Assembly (NCBI RefSeq): GCF_034140825.1
Contig: NC_089046.1
Coordinates: 513,501-577,500, forward strand
Source: Oryza sativa Japonica Group
Taxonomy: Eukaryota > Streptophyta > Magnoliopsida > Poales > Poaceae
DNA: 64,000 nucleotides
Direction of reading: 5' to 3'
The position numbers were made by a program, and so were the translations under genes. The first letter of the stretch is position 1. Each line of letters opens with the position of its first letter. The notes below the pieces were generated by a model. The model did no database searches and was not told the DNA's origin. It saw nothing but the letters and a program-made list of their open reading frames with translations. Of this stretch, positions 10,361 through 19,995 are shown in pieces.

Positions 10361-12298
10361 CTACCAATAGTCATTGCAGGAGCAAGAACCATCTCTAAAA
10401 CAATGAAATCGATTGTTATCTCGGACAATGATCTCCCGATGAGTTATCCTCGATATGAGTTTAATTGCAGTGTGACAGTCACTGCAAACTCTGAGGTTCT
10501 TGGTGACCCTAATGGTCTCCCCTGGTCCAGTGACGAGAAGGTTAAATGCAATTGCTAGTTTCTCACTATGATGCACTAGTGTGTGCTCCTTCTCTTCATC
10601 TTCAACATCAAACATCACCACTTCTGTTGTTGGTTCATAACCCATGGTTTTCATTTCCAATCCTAATTCGTCGAGCTTTTTGTAAATCTGATCTGAAAGA
10701 GGATGTGACTTGTCTCCGACACGGAACTCATGGACCTTACCTTCAAACTCAACCCAGCTGCATGCAGGAACCTTCTCGACCCCTTTTTCCTTCATGTCCA
10801 ATCTAAGCTTTGCTGCGTCCTCCCATCTGCCTCTGTTAGAGTATATGTTAGAGAGCATGACATAGTTCCCAGAATTCCAGGGCTCCAGTCGAATGAGCTG
10901 CGTCAATACATGTTCAGCAAGCTCTGCATTTCGGTGAATCTTGCAGCCACCAAGAAGTGCACCCAATATGACAGCATTTGCTGGCATCGGCATATCATCA
11001 ATAAGCTGATGAGCCTCCTGCAACAACCCAGCGCGACTGAGCAGATCGACTATACAACCGTAATGCTCAATCCTAGGGCTGATGTGGTATAGCTTAGTCA
11101 TGTTATGGAAATACCGTCGCCCATCTTGAATGAGGCCAGTGTGTGTACAGCTGCAGAGCAAGCCAATGAAAGTATTGTCATTCAATTTCACACCGGACTT
11201 CTCCATCTGACCGATAAGGGTAAATGCAGTCTTTTCATGGCCAGTCATGCCAAGCCCCAAGATCATGGCGTTCCAAACAATAATGTCCTTCTTCCTCATT
11301 TGCTGGAACACCACCCATGCCTCGGCCGTGCTCCCACACTTGGCATACATATCAATCAATGCAGTCCCTAGGACTGGATTGTCAAGAAACTCATCCCAGT
11401 CCACCATCCTGATTGCCTGCCGTCCAAGATCCAATGCACCCAACCTTGTGCAGGCTGATAGCGCCCCAGCTACCGCATAGCAATCTGGCCTCACTCCCTC
11501 TGCCTGCATTGCAAGGAAAAGGTCCAGAGCCTCTCGTGGGTGGCCGTTGGAAGCATATCCCCCAACCATGGCGCCCCAGGCCACTGCATCCTTGTCCCGC
11601 ATCTTGTCAAACACCTCCCTCGCCTTTGCCATCTCCCCACACTTGACATACAAATCTACCGCCGCAGTGGCCACGAACACGCTCTGTGCAATCCCCTCCT
11701 GCTCGGCAGCCCTCCAAACAGTCTCCCCAGTTGCCAAATCCGCAACCCGAGCACACGCAGTCAGGACACGCACGGCCGTGAAGCTGTCCGGTCGCATACC
11801 ATTCGCAAAAGCATTCCTTGCGACATGGACGGCTTCCCTGAGGTCCCCAGCATCCATGTAGGCAGTGATGAGAGCGGTCCAGGAGACGGTGCTGGGGTGT
11901 GGCATTTCGTCGAACACCCTCTGGGCTCGGTGTAGGAGGCCGCATCTTGCGTAGAGGGTGAGGAGGGAGGTGAGGACATGGGGGTTGGTGTGGGAGGGAA
12001 GCTTGAGGGAGCGCGCGTGGAGCTGCTCGCCCGCGCGGAGAGGGTGCGGAAGGCGGGAGGCCGACTTGAGGGCGATGGGGAAGGTGAGGTGGGAGGGGTT
12101 GGGGAGGAGGCAGTGGAGGCGGAGCGCGTGGAGGTGAAGGGCGGAGGAGGAGAGGGCGCGGAGGAGGAGCGGGGAGAGGGCGGCGAGGAGGTCGAGGCGG
12201 AGGAGGCGGGCGTGGAGGAGCTTGACGGTGAGCGGCGGGGGGCGGTTGCTGGGGGCGACGCCGGCGAGGAGTAGCCGCCTGATGGCATCGCCCGACAT
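10361..12298 (-). CDS. PLS-class pentatricopeptide repeat protein with E and DYW domains
   Basis: An intronless frame of 645 residues from ATG at 12298. An in-frame extension further upstream lacks an ATG. It contains a chain of PPR motifs, for example [20 protein letters not shown] and ALIDMYAKCGSTAEAWVVFQ, in the L-S-P order of plant editing factors. The E region and a complete DYW deaminase-like domain follow: HSEKLA (His and Glu of the HxE site), CSDCH (zinc ligands), and the end SCSCNDYW. Family knowledge places such proteins in mitochondria or chloroplasts, acting in C-to-U RNA editing. The leucine- and serine-rich N terminus could be a transit peptide. A duplicate copy with large internal deletions lies at 30905-31497, so this is the functional sister. 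A Stowaway MITE lies about 70 bp upstream. Confidence 0.93.
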   Translation of the reverse strand: MSGDAIRRLLLAGVAPSNRPPPLTVKLLHARLLRLDLLAALSPLLLRALSSSALHLHALRLHCLLPNPSHLTFPIALKSASRLPHPLRAGEQLHARSLKLPSHTNPHVLTSLLTLYARCGLLHRAQRVFDEMPHPSTVSWTALITAYMDAGDLREAVHVARNAFANGMRPDSFTAVRVLTACARVADLATGETVWRAAEQEGIAQSVFVATAAVDLYVKCGEMAKAREVFDKMRDKDAVAWGAMVGGYASNGHPREALDLFLAMQAEGVRPDCYAVAGALSACTRLGALDLGRQAIRMVDWDEFLDNPVLGTALIDMYAKCGSTAEAWVVFQQMRKKDIIVWNAMILGLGMTGHEKTAFTLIGQMEKSGVKLNDNTFIGLLCSCTHTGLIQDGRRYFHNMTKLYHISPRIEHYGCIVDLLSRAGLLQEAHQLIDDMPMPANAVILGALLGGCKIHRNAELAEHVLTQLIRLEPWNSGNYVMLSNIYSNRGRWEDAAKLRLDMKEKGVEKVPACSWVEFEGKVHEFRVGDKSHPLSDQIYKKLDELGLEMKTMGYEPTTEVVMFDVEDEEKEHTLVHHSEKLAIAFNLLVTGPGETIRVTKNLRVCSDCHTAIKLISRITHREIIVRDNNRFHCFRDGSCSCNDYW

Positions 12299-12366
12299 AA
12301 ATAAAGCGCCAAAGCCAGTCAACGAGTGAACAAATTTGGTCAAATTTTGGAATGTCTCTTCAAATA

Positions 12367-12597
12367 CTCCATCATTCCTATTTTAAGTACCAACTATAAA
12401 TTTCCACATCTAACTTTGATCGTCCGTATTATTTAATTTTTTTTATAATTAGTATTTTCTATGAGATAATAAAACATGAATAATACTTTACTCGTGACTT
12501 ATGTTTTAAATTTTTTTTTAAAAAAAATTCAAATAAAACGGACGGTTAAAGTTGGGCGTAAAAAATCATTGCTGTACTTAAAATGGAACGGAGGGAG
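12367..12597. mobile_element. Stowaway MITE upstream of PPR-DYW gene
   Basis: The inverted ends ctccatcattcctattttaag and (reversed) ctccctccgttccattttaag are flanked by TA at 12365-12366 and 12598-12599. The paralogous site at 31495-31500 reads straight through with no element. The insertion therefore postdates the local duplication, and the paralog gives a natural empty site. Confidence 0.88.
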
Positions 12598-12659
12598 TAA
12601 GAAGAAAAAAAAAACAGATCTGAATTTTCTCATACTGCCTATTCTGATTTCGGAATGAA

Positions 12660-13267
12660 TGAGAAGATATGAATGATATTATTTCATTAACCCATGTCTA
12701 ACATGAGACAATCCTTCTCCTTGATTCTCATTGATAGTGGTGGCGCATCAATGGCGACCAGGGACGGAGACAGCGTGTGTGTGGGGGGGGGGGGACCCCC
12801 TACCCCCTAAAATACCATTAGAGCCCCCATAATATATCCCTAAAATTTTAATCCATATATTTATAGATGAGGGGCTAATATAAACTTTGTTTGAGGTTGA
12901 AGGCCCAAAAAAGTCTTAACCACCTTAAATTTTTCTTAGTTGCTCTTGGTCATTTTGGTTTAGCCCCTGCTATAATTTTATCCTGGCTCCATCACTGATG
13001 GCGACGATGCAGCCTTCTCTCTCCGAGGCCCACGGTGCCGACGATGAACCATGGCGTGTCATCGTGGACGTTGAGCGGAGCCACCGCGGACACCACCATC
13101 GGTTCGTCGTCGACGTCGAACAGCTCACTAGCTCACTCTGGCTTCGCAACCACCGCCCTGCTGCTATTTTTGTTGTCACATTGCGACGTCATCGCCATTG
13201 TGTTCACCTCGCCGATCTATCCTTGAGTCCTTGTTGGTGGACGCCGGGATTAGCACGATCTTCCGAC
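12660..13267 (-). pseudogene. Decayed PLAC8-family copy, 3' part
   Basis: The + strand here matches the intact PLAC8 gene at 31574-33028 in blocks. About 12690-12758 matches about 31580-31650, 13006-13030 matches about 31645-31670, and 13030-13267 matches about 31900-32285. The copy has internal deletions of roughly 230 and 130 bases, many transitions, a 239-bp hAT MITE and the CACTA element. No useful frame remains. The 5' part of the copy continues at 24180-24376 beyond the CACTA. It still lies next to its PPR neighbour, as in the intact sister block. Confidence 0.85.
12759..12997. mobile_element. hAT-type MITE in the PLAC8 pseudogene
   Basis: The ends cagggacggag and (reversed) cagtgatggagccagg are flanked by an exact 8-bp duplication ATGGCGAC (12751-12758 and 12998-13005). 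The intact paralog near 31640 has a single uninterrupted equivalent (acggcgac). A run of G (12782-12792) followed by CCCCC lies just inside the left end. The 8-bp duplication and CAG start identify a hAT-superfamily MITE. Confidence 0.85.
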
Positions 13268-13299
13268 TAACACTGGTGGAGAAACCATCTTTCGTCGGT

Positions 13300-13620
13300 C
13301 GGCCGATTTCCACAATAGTCCCGGATGCAATAAAAACCGGGGCTAAAGATGATCTTTAGTCCCGGTTCAAAAGGGTAACGGGCATATTTGATCTTTAGTC
13401 CCGGTTTGTGTTACCAACCGGGACTAAAGATCATCTTTAGTCCCGGTTCGAATGCTGTCAGTGCCTGTCAGGCCCCCCCGGGATCTTTAGTCCCGGTTGG
13501 TAACACCAACCGGGGCTAAAGATCGTAACTTTAGTCCCGGTTGGTAATACCAACCGGGACTAAAGATCCCGGTGATCTTTAGCCCCGGTTGGTGCTACCA
13601 ACCGGGACTAAAATCCCACC
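13300..13620. repeat. Left subterminal repeats and likely promoter of the CACTA transposase gene
   Basis: At least ten copies of GATCTTTAGTCCCGGTT and its inverse AACCGGGACTAAAGATC occur as head-to-head and tail-to-tail pairs, giving strong hairpins. In CACTA elements such motifs are binding sites for the TNPA/TNP1-type protein. The array ends at 13617 and is followed at once by ctatatatatg (13621-13631), a plausible TATA box, then a CT-rich leader. Confidence 0.85.
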
Positions 13621-14166
13621 CCTATATATATGTCTTCTTCCTCCTCCAGCTGCCCGAGCAAGCTTCAAAATTTCTTCAAAAAAGAGGGGAGGTCATGCCA
13701 AAATTTCTATTGAATTTATTTTGGTGATTACATACAAATCGGAGGTGCCTAAGAGGTTTGCAACTTCATCCTCCAATGTTTTTTTTTGTCATACTACATT
13801 TGCACCTATGTTTTGCACACTTTTTTTGTCTCCAAAATTTAGTTGTAAGTTGATGAGAGAGAAAATGTGTGTGGGGAAGAAAGAATATATAGAAATTTAG
13901 TTCATTTGCTAAACAAGGTTTTATAAAATAGTTGAGAAGGAAAACTCTAGTGAAAGTTAATCTTAAATAATAGAAAACAAACTAAAATGAAAATTAAAAG
14001 AAGTAAAACACATTAAAATTAGTTTAAAACTTTACAAATAGTTTTTAAGAATTATTTGGTGTAATATTTTATGATTTTTGTATGAATAAAGATATCTTAT
14101 AATTATTGTATGACTGTCATTATTGTAACAATAATTATTTGTGTACGGTTTTTTTGACTCATGTAG

Positions 14167-17100
14167 ATGGATCGGCAATGGATGTACGCTGACCGGCGGT
14201 CTAAAGAGTTTATTGACGGCGTGCACTATTTTTTGAGAGTGGCCGAAGCTAACAGGCAAAGGGGTTTTATTTGCTGTCCATGCAATAAGTGTAAGAATCG
14301 GAAGGAGTATTCTGCATCCAGGACTATTCATTTCCACTTGTTTGAGTCGGGGTTCATGCCAAGCTATAATTGTTGGACATCCCACGGAGAGCAAGGTGTT
14401 GAAATGGAAGAAGATGAAGTGGAAGACGACAATATTCCGGACTTTGCTCAGTATGTTGGATTTGAAGGAAATCAAACGGGCGAGGAGGAAATAGCTGCTG
14501 ATGGTAACGACGTTGCGGATGATCTTGGTCAGATGTTGCAGGACGCCAGGGAGGACTGCGAAAGTGAAAAGGAGGCCCATAAATTGGACAAGATATTGGA
14601 GGACCACAGAACTTCGTTGTACCCAGGTTGCGAGCAGGGGCACAAAAAGTTGGATACCACTCTGGAGTTGTTGCAATGGAAGGCAAAAAATGGGGTTAGT
14701 GACAAGGCATTTGGCGATTTATCGAAACTCGTCAAGAACATTCTTCCGGGGGGAAACAAATTGCCCGAGACAACGTACGAGGCTAAGAAGATAGTCTGCC
14801 CGTTAGGACTGGAAGTTCATAAGATTCACGCATGTCCGAACGATTGTATCCTATATCGCGGTGAGGAGTATGAGAACCTAGAAGCATGCCCTGTTTGCAA
14901 AGCACTACGATACAAGATTAGACGGGACGATCCAGGAGAAGTTGACGGGCAGCTAACAAAGAAGAGAATTCCTGCTAAGGTGATGTGGTATTTCCCTATA
15001 ATACCACAGCTAAGGCGTTTGTTCAGGAACAAGGGGAATGCTAGAATGTTGCGATGGCACGCTGAAGAGCGTCAACAGGATGGGATGCTGAGACACCCCG
15101 CCGATGGTTCGCAGTGGCGAAACATCGACAGAAAATTTAAAGAATTTGGAAAGGACGCACGAAACATACGGTTTGGTTTGAGTACGGATGGCATGAATCC
15201 TTTTGGAGAGATGAGCAGCGGCCATAGCACTTGGCCCGTTACGATGTGTATCTACAACCTCCTCCCCTGGCTATGCATGAAGAGGAAGTACATAATGATG
15301 CCGATTATTATTCAAGGCCCCAAGCAACCTGGTAACGACATCGACGTGTACCTAAGACCACTGGTCGAAGATCTTAAACATTTGTGGAAGAAGGAAGGTG
15401 TCCCCGTGTGGGACGAGGACAAACAGGAGGAGTTTAACCTACGAGCGCTGCTGTTCGTAACCATCAATGATTGGCCTGCACTTAGCAACCTATCCGGACA
15501 GTCCAACAAGGGGTACAAGGCTTGCACTCACTGTATGGATGAAACAGAAAGTACGTATCTTAAGCACTGTAGGAAGGTTGTATACATGGGTCATCGTCGA
15601 TTCCTTGCAGCAAACCACCCGGTACGGAAGAAAGGCAAGCACTTCGAACATAAGGCCGACCACCGTACGAAGCCTAAACATCGCAGCGGGAAAACAATGT
15701 TTGCTATGGTTAAAGATCTTAAAGTAGTGTTCGGAAAGGGGCCTGGAAGCCAGCATATAGAGAGCGAAGATGGTCACGCGGCGATGTGGAAAAAGAACTC
15801 TATATTTTGGGAGTTACCATATTGGGAATTCTTGGACGTACGCCACGCAATCGACGTGATGCACCTCACTAAAAACCTTTGCGTAAACCTTCTTGGCTTC
15901 CTAGGTGTATACGGAAAGTCGAAAGATACACTGGAAGCACGTAATGATCTGAAGCATATGGAACAACGCGGCGACCTTCACCCGGAACCAAAGGAGAAAG
16001 GAAGCCATTACTTGAGTCCAGCCAGCTACACTCTTAGCAAGGCAGAGAAGGAAAGTATGTTTGAATGCTTGGAGAGCATAAAGGTACCGTCTGGATACTC
16101 CACGAATATCAAGCGAATAATAAGCACGAAGGAGAAGAAGTTCACAAACCTAAAGTCTCATGACTGTCACGTGTTGATGACACAACTGCTACCAGTTGTA
16201 ATAAGGGGTATCCTTCCAGACAATGTCCGGGCAACAATAACAAAGCTATGTGCATTCATGAACGCAATTTCGCAGAAGGTCATCGATCCGGATAGATTAG
16301 AAGCCCTTCAGAATGAAGTGGTGCAATGTCTCGTCAGTTTTGAGTTGATATTTCCACCTTCATTTTTCAATATAATGACGCATCTGCTTTGTCACCTTGT
16401 TAAAGAGATCCATATTCTCGGGCCTATGTACCTACACAACATGTTTCCTTTCGAGAGGTACATGGGCGTTCTGAATAAGTATGTTCGTAACCGTGCTCGT
16501 CCAGAGGCAAGCATCGCCAAGGGTTATGGAACAGAGGAGGTCATCGAATTTTGCGTAGAATTTATCGAAGACCTTCGCCCAATCGGGATACCTGAATCAC
16601 GCCATGAAGGGAGACTATGGGGAAAGGGAACTCTCGGAAGGAAAGCAATAACGACGGTAGACAACAATTTATTCCGTAAAGCCCATTTCACTGTTCTGCA
16701 ACACTCTTCATTGGTAGCTCCTTACATCGAGGAGCACTTGGCTCTAGTTCGCGCCAGGAACATCGGTAAGTCCGATGCATGGATTACACGGCATCACATT
16801 GATACTTTCCCCGCGTGGCTACAACAACATCTCATGGGTAACGAGTCGATCAACCAACAACTTGCCTTCCTGGCGAGGGGACCGTCTGGGTCGATCGCGA
16901 CATTCCAGGGATATGAGATCAATGGGTACACATTCTACACGAGAGCCCAAGACATGAAGAGCACGAACCAAAACAGCGCTGTTAGTGTCGATGCCATGGG
17001 ACACGATGGAACAACTGCCACGTATTACGGTGCCATCGAAGACATATGGGAACTTGACTATGGTCCTCTCAAGGTTCCTCTGTTCCGGTGCCAATGGGTT

Positions 17101-17499
17101 AGGTTGACTGGTGGAGGCGTAATGATTGATGACAGTGGGATGACAACTGTTGACCTTAACAAGGTTGGATACTCGGACGAACCTTTTGTCCTTGCCAATG
17201 ATGTAACGCAAGTTTTTTTCGTGAAGGACATGTCTAGCAAAGGAAAGAAGGGCAGAGGGCCTGATGAACCTAAGCGTCAAGTGGTTCTCCCAGGCAAAAG
17301 AAAAATCGTCGGAGTTGAGGACAAGACTGACGAGTATTACGATCAGTTGGATGGGCAACCCCCTTTCACGGTGACGATTGACCCTAGCATCCTCCTATCA
17401 AATGAAGACACCCCTTACTCACGCAGCGATTACAAGGAGGGAACAATAGTGAGGAGAAAGTACGTGCGGTCAACCGTCACTGCCGATGTAATGCCGTAA
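14167..17499 (+). CDS. TNP2-like CACTA transposase
   Basis: A single open exon of 1110 residues. ATG 14167 follows directly on a splice acceptor (catgtag), implying an intron in the 5' leader. The N-terminal transposase-associated domain (about 1-80) has the cysteine cluster CCPCNKCKN. The tnp2 catalytic domain (about 300-520) contains LSTDGMNPFG and TINDWPALSNLSGQS with the conserved aspartates, followed by a CxHC-like HCMDET. The DUF4218-like region (about 680-800) has LCHLVKEIHILGPMYLHNMFPFERYMG. The C-terminal DUF4216-like region (about 955-1030) has YYGAIEDIWELDY. This enzyme binds the ends and performs cut-and-paste of the element. The frame is complete with no visible defect. Confidence 0.95.
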   Translation: MDRQWMYADRRSKEFIDGVHYFLRVAEANRQRGFICCPCNKCKNRKEYSASRTIHFHLFESGFMPSYNCWTSHGEQGVEMEEDEVEDDNIPDFAQYVGFEGNQTGEEEIAADGNDVADDLGQMLQDAREDCESEKEAHKLDKILEDHRTSLYPGCEQGHKKLDTTLELLQWKAKNGVSDKAFGDLSKLVKNILPGGNKLPETTYEAKKIVCPLGLEVHKIHACPNDCILYRGEEYENLEACPVCKALRYKIRRDDPGEVDGQLTKKRIPAKVMWYFPIIPQLRRLFRNKGNARMLRWHAEERQQDGMLRHPADGSQWRNIDRKFKEFGKDARNIRFGLSTDGMNPFGEMSSGHSTWPVTMCIYNLLPWLCMKRKYIMMPIIIQGPKQPGNDIDVYLRPLVEDLKHLWKKEGVPVWDEDKQEEFNLRALLFVTINDWPALSNLSGQSNKGYKACTHCMDETESTYLKHCRKVVYMGHRRFLAANHPVRKKGKHFEHKADHRTKPKHRSGKTMFAMVKDLKVVFGKGPGSQHIESEDGHAAMWKKNSIFWELPYWEFLDVRHAIDVMHLTKNLCVNLLGFLGVYGKSKDTLEARNDLKHMEQRGDLHPEPKEKGSHYLSPASYTLSKAEKESMFECLESIKVPSGYSTNIKRIISTKEKKFTNLKSHDCHVLMTQLLPVVIRGILPDNVRATITKLCAFMNAISQKVIDPDRLEALQNEVVQCLVSFELIFPPSFFNIMTHLLCHLVKEIHILGPMYLHNMFPFERYMGVLNKYVRNRARPEASIAKGYGTEEVIEFCVEFIEDLRPIGIPESRHEGRLWGKGTLGRKAITTVDNNLFRKAHFTVLQHSSLVAPYIEEHLALVRARNIGKSDAWITRHHIDTFPAWLQQHLMGNESINQQLAFLARGPSGSIATFQGYEINGYTFYTRAQDMKSTNQNSAVSVDAMGHDGTTATYYGAIEDIWELDYGPLKVPLFRCQWVRLTGGGVMIDDSGMTTVDLNKVGYSDEPFVLANDVTQVFFVKDMSSKGKKGRGPDEPKRQVVLPGKRKIVGVEDKTDEYYDQLDGQPPFTVTIDPSILLSNEDTPYSRSDYKEGTIVRRKYVRSTVTADVMP

Positions 17500-18170
17500 T
17501 TATTGTGTACACGATGTAAACTATTTTGGATTTATTGATTATCCATATAAATCAATTGATGTATGGCATATGTTAATTACGCACGATTATTAGAGGTTTC
17601 AACAAGTTTAAATCATGTATATGCTAGTTATATGTGATACTTACAATTTTTAAAAGTTTTAAATCACACAGGTGGCAATTTCATATGTATGTTAATTTCA
17701 TATGTGATACTTACAATTTTTAAAAGTTTTTCACAATTTAATTTACTATCTTTCATATGCTACTTATATATGACTATTCGAATTTTTAAAAGGTTTAAAT
17801 CATGCATGTGGCATTTACATATGTTAATTAGAGTTTTTAGCATTTAATTTAATATAATTCATACGCTAAGTACATATGATGATTACAATTTTTATTAATT
17901 TTAAATCATGTAGTATGTACATACATATCTTAATTAGAGTTTTTACCAATATAATAATATCATTCATATATATGCTAAGTATATATGATTATTGGAATTT
18001 TTATTAATTATAAGTCATATATTTGCTTATTACGATTTATCCACTTAATTTATTACAGACAAAAATAATTTTTCGAAGTAATTTTCATTAATCTTTGTAC
18101 TTTAAATAATGTTAATGCATTAACTTCTATTTTATAAACACATATGTAAGCGAAAATCATATGCAGTGCT
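17500..18170. other. AT-rich spacer between the two CACTA genes
   Basis: No gene is seen. The spacer contains four or five imperfect copies of a roughly 75-90 base unit around tacttacaatttttaaaag and taaatcatg...atgttaatt. It probably includes the 3' UTR and poly(A) region of the transposase gene. Confidence 0.6.
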
Positions 18171-18171
18171 A

Positions 18172-18385
18172 TAATCTTTAGTCCCGGTTCTTAACCCTAA
18201 CCGGGTTTAAAAAGAATTTCGAAATAGCGGGAAAAGATATTTACTCCCGGTTGTTGAGAACAACCGGGAGTAAAGAAAAGATCTTTACTCCCGGTTGTTA
18301 CTCCCGGTTGTTCTCAACAAACGGGACTAAAGATATCTTTAGTCCCGGTTGTTCTCAACAACCGGGAGTAAAGATCCAAGGGTAT
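18172..18385. repeat. Internal subterminal-type repeat array, likely promoter of the second CACTA gene
   Basis: Repeated ATCTTTA(G/C)TCCCGGTTGTT and its inverse, arranged as hairpins, are a variant of the repeats at the element ends. The sequence then runs into ggtatatatattcccgg (a TATA-like run at 18381-18390) and a CT-rich leader with 5'-leader character. The order array, TATA, CT-rich leader, intron, ATG is the same as at the left end. Confidence 0.75.
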
Positions 18386-18479
18386 ATATATTCCCGGTGC
18401 GCCCTCGTCTTCTTCACCAACACTTAGACGTTTTCGGCCGATCGATCTCTCTCGGCCTCTCTCCTTCGCCGCCACTGCC

Positions 18480-19193
<714 letters not shown>

Positions 19194-19995
19194 ACTTCGC
19201 ATTTATCCTAATACATCTTTTTGTATCTTGCAGAAAAGACGTGTTGTCGGAGTCGTCCGTCAAGCCTGAGTGGAAGAGCTAGCTCTAGAAGGAATTGGAG
19301 CAGGCAAGTGACGTAATAATATAAATGATTGTTATATTTGTAATGCAATTAATTAAGATTATTAGACCTGTAATTAGACTTATCATATAAGATTGTGTAG
19401 TGTTTTAATATATTAGAGTTTTAATATAAGATTATTTTATTGCAAATTAGACTTAGTATGACATTATTGACTACGGAATTGGTGCGACTCCTAACAATTG
19501 ACTATTGTAGTCTTAATTAGACTTAGCATATACGCACGAAACACTTAGCATACATGACTATTTTAGTCTTAGCATGTAATATTATTTGAGTTTTAATATA
19601 AGATTACTTTATTTGTAATTAGACTTAGTATGTAATTATTGACTACGGAATTGGTGCGACAAGTAGCAATTGACTATTGTAGTCTTAATTAGACTTAGCA
19701 TATACGCACGAAACACTTAGCATATACATGACTATTTTAGTCTTAGCATGTAATATTATTTGAGTTTTAATATAATATTATTTTATTTGTAATTAGACTT
19801 AGTATATAATTATTTACTAGCTAGGGTTGTATAATATACGTCACCTAGACTTAGCTTATATCACGATTTGTAATTAGACTTAGCACGTAAGGTTGTGTAG
19901 GGTTCTAATGTACGACATTTACACTTAGCATACATGACTTAGATTGTTAAAACATAAATGTCTCGTGACTTAGCAGATGTTTCTTGTATCAACAG

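Noticed and set aside
13300-13620. CRISPR-like array
   Set aside because: The repeats are inverted pairs typical of CACTA subterminal regions, with no regular spacers, in a plant genome.
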